Of a DNA stretch of 39,365 nucleotides, positions 15,863 through 22,942 are shown piece after piece. Both the position numbers and the translations under genes were made by a program. The stretch is from an uncultured Flavobacteriales bacterium. Its GTDB lineage: Bacteria; Bacteroidota; Bacteroidia; Flavobacteriales_D; Parvicellaceae. Numbering within the stretch: the first letter of the stretch is position 1; each line of letters starts with the position of its first letter. The stretch lies in NCBI GenBank assembly GCA_905480225.1, contig CAJQPO010000029.1:1-39365 (forward strand). The letters are read 5' to 3'. The notes under the pieces were generated by a model that was not told where the DNA came from, did no database searches, and saw nothing but the letters and a program-made list of their open reading frames with translations.

Positions 15863-18800
15863 ATGCCGATCAAAACCATAAAGCTGCATATAATTTATCT
15901 ACTAAGTACCTTATTGTTGTCTTCGGGTGCTTTTGCTAGTCACGTTTCAGGTGGCGATGTATCCTATACGTGTTTAGGTTCCAATAGCTATTTAGTGACA
16001 TTAAACCTGTACAGAGATTGTAGTGGGATAACGTTAGGCAGTACACAGACTATTTCGGTTACCAACGATTGCGGTTATACCACACAGAGTTTAACTGCCA
16101 ACCTTGTTAATGACCCAGCAACGGGAGAGGACTTTACAAATGTATCTCAACTTTGTCAAGCAGACAGTTTAAATAATACGTGCTACGGTGGCGGTTTACC
16201 CGGTATGCAGAAGTATACCTATCAAGTTGTAATTACCTTAACGCAGCAGTGTGATAGCTATTATTTTAGCTGGGGTGTTTGTTGTAGAAACTCAAGTAAC
16301 AATCTTGTTGGTCAGGTAAGTCCTTATTTTGAAGCTGCATTGAATAATGCTAATGCTATTTGCAACAATTCACCAGTTTTTACGGGACATCCAATTCCAT
16401 ATGTTTGTGTTAATCAACCAGTCACTTATAATTACGGTGTTGTTGAACCTGATGGAAATACGTTAGTTTATTCCTTAATTGATGCTCGTTCGAGCGCGGG
16501 ATCAGTAACGCCATACGCTACAGGATTTAGTGGCTCATCACCGATTGATGGAATTACCGTTAATTCGACAACTGGTGAAATTAATTTTACCCCGACTAAT
16601 ATTGGTTATTACGTAGTTGTTTTAAGCGTCACGGAATACGATTCTGGTGGAGATTTTATAGGCTCTTCATTTCGAGATATGCAATTTGTTGTTCAAAATT
16701 GTTCTAATAATGTGGGTGATTATTCTGGCTTGCAAATCGCCAGTATCTCGGGCAATGCATCCTTAGATGCTGACAACAATATTAATGTCTGTGAAGGAGC
16801 ATCTTTTTGCTTTGATTTAACTTTTGATGACCTAGATGCTATTGACGTTATTTCCTTGAGTTCTAATGTAGAAGCTGTTCTGCCTGGAGCAACTTTTAAT
16901 TGGGTAAGTGCAGGTAGCTCTGCAACTGCAACCATTTGTTGGACAGGTGTAGCGGGTAGCCCGGCGATTAGCAGTTTTACAATTGAGGTTAATGACAATG
17001 CGTGTCCAATCACTGGAATTAGCTATTATACGAAGCAAGTAAATTTCATGGAGCATACTTCTGCCGGTTCCGATCAATTTCTTTGTGATGGGGATGATTT
17101 AAGTTTATTGGCCACAGGCGGGACAGGTTTCACTTGGAGTCTTATTTCAGGAGATCCGTTGGTTGTTGGCAGTAATATATCTTGTGTCAATTGTGCGAAT
17201 ACGGTTGTTTCTCCCGTAACATCGAGCGTCTATCAAGTTGTAAGTTCTAGCTCTTATGCTGGTTGCAATACCATAGATACTATTAATGTGGACATTGTTC
17301 CTACGTTTAGTCATACATTATCGCCTAAACGAGATACGGTATGTTTGAATGAATATTTGAGTTATGACGCAAACGTATCTACTGCAGGAAGTTACACGTA
17401 TAGCTGGTCTCCAGGTACATTTCTTGATAATACTTCATCAGCTGATCCCAATGTGCATGCGACGGTTGCTGGCGTTTACAACCATGTTTTATCCATAGAA
17501 AGCAGCGCCGGATGTGTTAAAACAGATACCGTAGCCTTAGTTGTTTCAACTGACATAGCACCAGATGTGTCCGTTGCACTTTCTCAGGACACCATACATC
17601 CTGGAGATACGGTAGCCTCCGTAACTTCTATTGGGACAGGTCTGCCTGCAACCTCTGGGTTGAGTAGTACAAATAGTTGCTCAGGTACGACAAATTCAGT
17701 AGAAAGTGGTGTTTCTGTTGGAACTAATTCTCAAACGTCGTACCCCGCGCCATATGGAAACTGGTACAAAAATGCCAAACATCAATTTCTCTATACTGCA
17801 GACGACATGGCTGCTATGGGCTTTTCTGGAGGTAAAATAACAGAAATTGGTTGGGAAATAACACAAGTAAACGGAACAACGACTTATCACGATTACACAA
17901 TCAGAATGGGCGTCACAAATTCTACGGCGCTTACTGGGTGGGAAACAGGATTGTCAACCGTTTTTGCTCCTCAGGCGGTCACTATTGCAACGGGATGGAA
18001 TATGCATACACTTACGACTGCTTACGAATGGGATGGCACTTCTAATATCGTGATAGAAATTTGCTTTAATAACTTAGCTGCTGGATATACATACAACTCG
18101 CTAGCATCTTTAGAAACGACCAGTTTTGTTTCATCGCTGTATTATAGAAGTGATGGTGTAATCGCTTGTAATGCCACGTCGTTTTCAACAAGTAGCAATA
18201 GACCTTTGACTCGATTTCAGACTTGCGATGTTAGCGTAGATTTAAGTGACTATATTTTCTCTTGGACACCAGCAGGTGCACTTTCGGATCCAACCGTTAT
18301 AGAACCACTAATGCATGCTACATCAACAACTACGTATAATTTAGAGACTACCAATATGGTAACAGGTTGTAAAAGTAATGATGAAACTACCTTGATTGTA
18401 ATAACTAATCCGTTTCCAATTGAGTTACTTTATTTTGAAGCAGTCCCAGATCATCGTTTTAATAAGGTTGATTTAAACTGGATAACCATGTCTGAAACAA
18501 ATAACAATTTCTTTGAAATTCAACGATCAGAAAACGGTGTGAACTGGTATGCTATTTCACAAATTTCAGGTGCTGGTACAAGCGTAGAAGAAAAGATTTA
18601 TAGAAGCACCGATAATCAACCTTTGAATGGGGTGTCTTATTATCGATTAAAACAAGTTGACTTTGATGGTGTTTATACGTATTCGCCAATTAAAGCCGTA
18701 CAGTTCAATAATCAAGTATTGTTCTCCCCAAACCCCACAACAGGCATGGTGAGACTTAATGTAGAAGCAAATTTGACAACAGATGTAGAATTGCTTGACG

Positions 18801-18937
18801 CCAATGGAAGGTTGGTTTATAAAGAATCCTTCAGAGGTTCGTCGAGTATCAATTTTAGCCATTTACCCAAAGGGATGTATGTCTTAAAAACATTCGCTTC
18901 CGAGAAAGTAACTTTTGACAAATTGATTTTAAAATAA
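15863..18937 (+). CDS. T9SS-secreted adhesin-like protein with Ig/PKD-type domains
   Basis: This 1024-residue secreted protein starts with a signal peptide (IIYLLSTLLLSSGAFA). The mature N-terminus, SHVSGGDVSYTCLGSNSYLV with NLYRDCSG, matches a module widespread in Bacteroidota gliding-associated and adhesin proteins. Cys-containing Ig-like/PKD-like domains follow to about residue 570. A distinct insert (about 600-790, with YPAPYGNWYKNAKHQFLY and ITEIGWEITQVNG) interrupts a PKD-like unit that resumes with FSWTPAGALSDP. Then comes a fibronectin-like segment (IELLYFEAVPD...VDLNWITMSETNNNFFEIQR). The C-terminal 75 residues (VLFSPNPTTGMVRLNVE...PKGMYVLKTF) are a T9SS type A sorting domain. It is expected on the cell surface or secreted; adhesion is inferred. 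The ATG at 15863 gives a normal signal peptide. Confidence 0.87.
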   Translation: MPIKTIKLHIIYLLSTLLLSSGAFASHVSGGDVSYTCLGSNSYLVTLNLYRDCSGITLGSTQTISVTNDCGYTTQSLTANLVNDPATGEDFTNVSQLCQADSLNNTCYGGGLPGMQKYTYQVVITLTQQCDSYYFSWGVCCRNSSNNLVGQVSPYFEAALNNANAICNNSPVFTGHPIPYVCVNQPVTYNYGVVEPDGNTLVYSLIDARSSAGSVTPYATGFSGSSPIDGITVNSTTGEINFTPTNIGYYVVVLSVTEYDSGGDFIGSSFRDMQFVVQNCSNNVGDYSGLQIASISGNASLDADNNINVCEGASFCFDLTFDDLDAIDVISLSSNVEAVLPGATFNWVSAGSSATATICWTGVAGSPAISSFTIEVNDNACPITGISYYTKQVNFMEHTSAGSDQFLCDGDDLSLLATGGTGFTWSLISGDPLVVGSNISCVNCANTVVSPVTSSVYQVVSSSSYAGCNTIDTINVDIVPTFSHTLSPKRDTVCLNEYLSYDANVSTAGSYTYSWSPGTFLDNTSSADPNVHATVAGVYNHVLSIESSAGCVKTDTVALVVSTDIAPDVSVALSQDTIHPGDTVASVTSIGTGLPATSGLSSTNSCSGTTNSVESGVSVGTNSQTSYPAPYGNWYKNAKHQFLYTADDMAAMGFSGGKITEIGWEITQVNGTTTYHDYTIRMGVTNSTALTGWETGLSTVFAPQAVTIATGWNMHTLTTAYEWDGTSNIVIEICFNNLAAGYTYNSLASLETTSFVSSLYYRSDGVIACNATSFSTSSNRPLTRFQTCDVSVDLSDYIFSWTPAGALSDPTVIEPLMHATSTTTYNLETTNMVTGCKSNDETTLIVITNPFPIELLYFEAVPDHRFNKVDLNWITMSETNNNFFEIQRSENGVNWYAISQISGAGTSVEEKIYRSTDNQPLNGVSYYRLKQVDFDGVYTYSPIKAVQFNNQVLFSPNPTTGMVRLNVEANLTTDVELLDANGRLVYKESFRGSSSINFSHLPKGMYVLKTFASEKVTFDKLILK

Positions 18938-19021
18938 GAAATTACGTTCACCCTCCCCTTCTTTTTTTGAAAATCCCAATGAATTGATTCAATATTCGTG
19001 GCGATTTGATGAAACATCTAT

Positions 19022-19029
19022 TACATTTG
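19022..19029 (+). promoter_or_regulatory. -7 promoter box TACATTTG of the TerC-family gene
   Basis: A perfect TAnnTTTG ends 24 nt before the ATG at 19054, allowing a leader of about 20 nt. It shows that this gene probably has its own promoter rather than reading through from the adhesin gene. Confidence 0.5.
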
Positions 19030-19053
19030 ATTGACGATAATAATTATTGATCT

Positions 19054-19881
19054 ATGTTAGAATTGTTTACGCTTGATAATGCCCTTGCGTTGTTCATGTT
19101 GATATTACTTCAAGCTGTGCTTGGGTTTGATAACTTACTGTATATTTCGCTCGAGTCAAAAAGGGCCCCAAGTGATCGACAGCAATTTGTAAGGTCGATG
19201 GGCATTGGAATTGCTATTTTTCTTCGAGTAGGATTGCTTCTTGCATTTAAATCTTTAGAAGACTTTTTTGACTTGTCTATATTGGATATTGAATCAGATT
19301 GGTTTGAAATGCAGCTGAACCTCCATGGCCTTATTTTCCTTGCAGGCGGTATTTTTATTATTTATACGGCGATAAAAGAAATTTGGCACATGATGCTGCT
19401 GCATAAAAGTGATGACTCACATCAAAAAAAGACGAAAGTAAGCACATTAATTATTTGGATTGTTGTCATGAATGTAGTTTTTTCTATTGACTCTATTCTG
19501 AGTGCTATGGCGTTGTGTGACAATTATACCATAATGTCTATTGCTATTGTGTTAGGTGGTATTTTAATGATTTGGTTGTCGGGTACAGTTGCTCGCTTTT
19601 TGGAAAAAAACAAATTATATGAGGTTTTGGGATTATTCATTCTTCTAATTGTTGGCATTATGTTAATCACAGATGGCGGTGAAAAATCTAACATTGTTAT
19701 TGGTGGTAATGATATAGAAGCCATGTCAAAAACAACTTTTTACTTTGTAATTGTAATTCTAGTCTTAGTTGACATCGTTCAAGGCCGTTATCAAAAGAAC
19801 TTATTGCAAAAACAAAAGAAAATGGCTGCTCTAGCAGAGGCGGAGCTGAAAGACATCAAAGAAGAAAGTCATCCAGTTTAA
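19054..19881 (+). CDS. TerC-family integral membrane protein
   Basis: This 275-residue protein is mostly hydrophobic, with about seven membrane helices. The TerC signatures are visible: FTLDNALALFMLILLQAVLG followed by FDNLLYI near the N-terminus, and an internally related half with VVFSIDSILSAMAL; the conserved membrane Asp residues are kept in both. TerC/Alx-type proteins are linked to metal ion (Mn, Ca) homeostasis and metalation of exported proteins. Which ion applies here cannot be told. The C-terminal 40 residues are a charged cytoplasmic tail. The gene has its own promoter box and ends 10 bp from the convergent methyltransferase gene. Confidence 0.88.
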   Translation: MLELFTLDNALALFMLILLQAVLGFDNLLYISLESKRAPSDRQQFVRSMGIGIAIFLRVGLLLAFKSLEDFFDLSILDIESDWFEMQLNLHGLIFLAGGIFIIYTAIKEIWHMMLLHKSDDSHQKKTKVSTLIIWIVVMNVVFSIDSILSAMALCDNYTIMSIAIVLGGILMIWLSGTVARFLEKNKLYEVLGLFILLIVGIMLITDGGEKSNIVIGGNDIEAMSKTTFYFVIVILVLVDIVQGRYQKNLLQKQKKMAALAEAELKDIKEESHPV

Positions 19882-19891
19882 TGGTTGAATT

Positions 19892-21115
19892 TTAGTCAAA
19901 AAATTGATAATATACACACTTTAGATAAGCTCCTTCCGGAAATCCTATTGGGTGGTCGAAATCATGTTCTGTTTGCTCCATAATTTCGAAAGTTCTTTCT
20001 GTTTTAAGTAGACATTGGTGGGTTAATTGAAAAAAATCCGCGGCCTTAATTCTAGAAGAGCAAGAGGCCAAAACAAGGCATCCGTTTCTAGCCGTCAGTC
20101 TTTGTCCTAAGGTGGCTAATTGCTGGTATTGACTGATTGCCTTTTTCACTTCTAATTTGCTCTTAGCAAATGATGGGGGGTCAATGACCACCAAGCTGTA
20201 CTTCTTATTGTCGTTTATAAGGTCTTGTAAGGCTTCGAAAGCATCTGAAACTATGATTTGGTGCCTTTCGTTATCTATAGCGCTATTAATTTGTGCATTT
20301 CTCTTCGCAAATTCAAGGGCTTGACGACTGATATCAATACTGGTTACGCTTTTGGCACCACCCATTAAGGCATGAATACTAAATCCACCTGCATAACTAA
20401 ATACATCAAGAACATGTTTATCTTTTGCCAACAGACCCACTTTTTTCCTGTTGTGACGGTGATCTAAAAAATAACCGGTTTTATGGCCCTTAATTACGTC
20501 AGCCTCAAAATTCAAATAATGCTCTTTGAATGAAACGACATTAGAATCAAGTACACCAAAAACTACTTGACCGTTCTTTAATCCTACCTTTTCGAATCCT
20601 TTTTGGGTGATTCTACTTGTTCTAAGGACGATTGCGTTGGAAGAAGTGATTTCAGCTAAAATTGTGATAATCTCTTTGATATAGGGTAGCCAGATTAGAC
20701 TGTATAATTTTAAAACCAGGACACTTGCATAAACATCTGCGATTAATCCTGGCAACCCGTCATTTTCTCCAAAAATCAATCGATAACTATTAGTGCCTGC
20801 CGGTATTTTAGTTTGCCTGAGGGCATATGCGGCGTTAATTTTAGCTCTGAAAAATGAGGGGTTTATATCTTTAGGTTCGTAAAATTGTAATAATTTGACT
20901 TTAATTGGCGAGTCTGGATCGAATAAGCCGCAAGCCAAGAACTTATTCGATTTAGTATCAAAAACAACCGCGACATCACCCGGTTTTCCAGAGGAGCTTT
21001 GTTTAATGATACTATCCGCAAAAATCCAGGGATGAGATTGCTTAACCATTCGTTCTGCCGATGGTTTCAATTTAATCGCTAAACGATTAACTTTTGAATT
21101 TTGAATTGCATTCAT
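19892..21115 (-). CDS. Class I SAM-dependent rRNA methyltransferase, RlmI-like
   Basis: This 407-residue protein has an N-terminal PUA domain (residues about 8-90, including HPWIFADSI and GDVAVVFD). A central EEHAD-type domain follows, then a Rossmann methyltransferase: HRHNRKKVG and motif I VLDVFSYAGGFSIHAL, then SIDISRQALEFAKRNA and motif IV VVIDPPSFAKSK. This is the layout of RlmI (YccW), which forms 5-methylcytosine at position 1962 of 23S rRNA. LASCSS near the C-terminus may supply the catalytic cysteine usual in m5C enzymes. Length and domain order fit the family well. Divergent from a small exported protein with 58 bp between. Confidence 0.9.
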   Translation of the reverse strand: MNAIQNSKVNRLAIKLKPSAERMVKQSHPWIFADSIIKQSSSGKPGDVAVVFDTKSNKFLACGLFDPDSPIKVKLLQFYEPKDINPSFFRAKINAAYALRQTKIPAGTNSYRLIFGENDGLPGLIADVYASVLVLKLYSLIWLPYIKEIITILAEITSSNAIVLRTSRITQKGFEKVGLKNGQVVFGVLDSNVVSFKEHYLNFEADVIKGHKTGYFLDHRHNRKKVGLLAKDKHVLDVFSYAGGFSIHALMGGAKSVTSIDISRQALEFAKRNAQINSAIDNERHQIIVSDAFEALQDLINDNKKYSLVVIDPPSFAKSKLEVKKAISQYQQLATLGQRLTARNGCLVLASCSSRIKAADFFQLTHQCLLKTERTFEIMEQTEHDFDHPIGFPEGAYLKCVYYQFFD

Positions 21116-21173
21116 ATCTGGAATATTAGATTTAAAACACTTAAATAAAGAAAAGTACTATATATTTATATCA

Positions 21174-21815
21174 ATGTTCAGACTGCTCATATTTTCTTGT
21201 TTATTTTGTTTTAGTCAATTCGCTAACAGCCAAGCTACTTTAATACATTATTTGCGGAACTGGGAGGCAACTGCAGATTCAATAATTCAATCTCATTTTG
21301 ATAGCTGCTTTTATGTAAAGAACATCTCAATGGATATTAAAGATGCACAAATTGTTCACAGTGAAGGACGATTCAAACGTTGGAATGATCTTGTTGACAG
21401 TAATAAAATATCTTCTTATCGATATTATTACATCATTAAATACGGAAATAACAAAAATTTAAGTACACAAGTAACCATAGAATTGAATACAAAAGGAGAA
21501 CCCATTCATCCTCGATTTAATCAACCTGTAAAACTATACAAAGATCGAGATTGCAATTTGGTTTCGTATAGCACCATCATTAACGCTGCTAAAGAAGATA
21601 AATTAAAAGGTAAGCCTGCTGACTGGACCGTTTTCTTTTATTTTAATAGCCCCTGGAATGATTATGCGAGAAAAGCTGGATTCGAATTACACATCTTTAG
21701 GTTTCACGGTGGCAAGACCGGTAAAAAACGTTATCAAGGACATATTTATAACCTGACAACTGGTGAATTAATTGCAAAAACTGGTGGTCGATATACGTTC
21801 CCACTGGATTATTAG
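21174..21815 (+). CDS. Small exported protein of unknown function
   Basis: The 213-residue protein begins with a signal peptide (MFRLLIFSCLFCFSQFANSQ), so it is periplasmic or beyond. I do not recognise the mature part. It is mixed alpha/beta with many aromatic residues (YRYYYIIKYG, DWTVFFYFNSPWNDY) and contains SPWNDYARKAGFELHIFRFHGG and a C-terminal GHIYNLTTGELI. No catalytic motif, lipobox or T9SS tail is visible. TATATTTA, one mismatch from the -7 consensus, ends 5 nt before the ATG at 21174. It ends 22 bp from the stop of the convergent metallo-hydrolase gene; co-function is not implied by this orientation. Confidence 0.75.
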   Translation: MFRLLIFSCLFCFSQFANSQATLIHYLRNWEATADSIIQSHFDSCFYVKNISMDIKDAQIVHSEGRFKRWNDLVDSNKISSYRYYYIIKYGNNKNLSTQVTIELNTKGEPIHPRFNQPVKLYKDRDCNLVSYSTIINAAKEDKLKGKPADWTVFFYFNSPWNDYARKAGFELHIFRFHGGKTGKKRYQGHIYNLTTGELIAKTGGRYTFPLDY

Positions 21816-21837
21816 GGCTGTTTAGTGCAGTTTGAAA

Positions 21838-22815
21838 TCAATAACGGTTTCCTTGCTTTCCAAGTCGATATCCTCTTTCTAACAATTCTTCCTGTGATAT
21901 TCGATCCCACATGAGTTTGTTGGTGTGGTTGAAATGTATGAATACAACTCTGTTTTTTATTGAATCTGCTTCATTTTCTAGTAATTCCATGGTTTCTGAA
22001 ATTAATGGATGTGGAATTGTGTTAATGTTTCTAAAAGGAAGCTCCGTAATTGACAAAAAAGTTCCATCTATGAATGCCACATCGACATCGTTTAATTCGT
22101 TAGCTAACCCCCTATTCCATTTAGACCATTTGTCGATATCAGGAACGAATAAGTAATTGAGCCCTGAAGTAATTATTTTGTATCCGGAAGTTTCTGAAAA
22201 TTCATCACGATGAGGCACTTGGATCGGAATCACTTTTATGCTTGCGGATAAAACAGCTGCACTGTCAAATTTTTCTTCAATGAGGGATATGTTTTTCAAC
22301 TGCACCAATTGGCTCCAAGGCCCATTTGAACTTAAATAGTCGGCCATTATGGGTAAAACATGCACATGAACCCCCTTGGCTCCGAGCGCTTCTCGTCCAA
22401 GCTCCATTAATCCTGTATAATGCCCCATGTGCGCATGCGTAATAAAAATTCCTGCCGGTAAATAGGGATACTTACCATCAGTCAATTCTTTAAATAGCTG
22501 AAGTTGTTCAGTCATGTCAGGAGTGGCTTCAAATAGCCACCATTTTTTCACTTTGGGATCTATCAAGGCAATAGACACGACAAACGTACTTGCAGTATCG
22601 CTGTCATGGGCCAGATTGCAACACATTCTTTCGCAACCTATATGAGGGTAACCGCCATCTTGCGCAATACCTAAAAGAATAATTTCAGGAGCTAATTCTT
22701 GCTGACTAAATATTGGTGTCCAAGCAATAGACCCTGCTATTAGTAGAAAATAGCTGAAGAATATTTGCTTCCAGGTGCAATTTAATAATCTAATGTGCTC
22801 TATAATGCTCTTCAT
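21838..22815 (-). CDS. PqqB-like metallo-beta-lactamase-fold hydrolase, exported
   Basis: This 325-residue protein has an N-terminal hydrophobic segment (about 17-36) that acts as signal or anchor. The metallo-beta-lactamase fold follows: IILLGIAQDGGYPHIGC, the Cys cluster CERMCC (61-66), and the metal motif THAHMGHYTGL (His127, His129, His132). The Asp of the canonical HxHxDH is Gly here. Further His occur in PHRDEFSE and FIHFNHTN, with FIDGTF between. The Cys cluster and motif order resemble PqqB and its relatives. No other pqq gene is nearby, so PQQ synthesis is not supported; a hydrolase or oxidase on an unknown substrate is more likely. Divergent from the SprB-repeat protein. Confidence 0.8.
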   Translation of the reverse strand: MKSIIEHIRLLNCTWKQIFFSYFLLIAGSIAWTPIFSQQELAPEIILLGIAQDGGYPHIGCERMCCNLAHDSDTASTFVVSIALIDPKVKKWWLFEATPDMTEQLQLFKELTDGKYPYLPAGIFITHAHMGHYTGLMELGREALGAKGVHVHVLPIMADYLSSNGPWSQLVQLKNISLIEEKFDSAAVLSASIKVIPIQVPHRDEFSETSGYKIITSGLNYLFVPDIDKWSKWNRGLANELNDVDVAFIDGTFLSITELPFRNINTIPHPLISETMELLENEADSIKNRVVFIHFNHTNKLMWDRISQEELLERGYRLGKQGNRY

Positions 22816-22913
22816 ACAATTGGTCTAAGATAAAGATTCAAATAAACCGCTAATTTATTTAACCTCAAATAAGCAGTTCTGCATTCTAATTTCTTTCCTA
22901 TTTAATACTTAAA

Positions 22914-22926
22914 GTGTAATTTACAC
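22914..22926. promoter_or_regulatory. 13-bp palindrome GTGTAATTTACAC, candidate operator
   Basis: GTGTAA-T-TTACAC is a perfect inverted repeat, ending 16 nt before the ATG at 22943, where it could overlap the promoter. It shares GTAATTTA with the palindrome at 5929-5945, which also precedes a secreted-protein gene. Confidence 0.35.
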
Positions 22927-22942
22927 CTCAATAACATGAATT

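Noticed and set aside
15698-15889. 63-codon minus-strand frame in the 310-bp intergenic region
   Set aside because: It overlaps the start and signal peptide of the adhesin, its product has no recognisable pattern, and the region is better explained as leader and promoter DNA.
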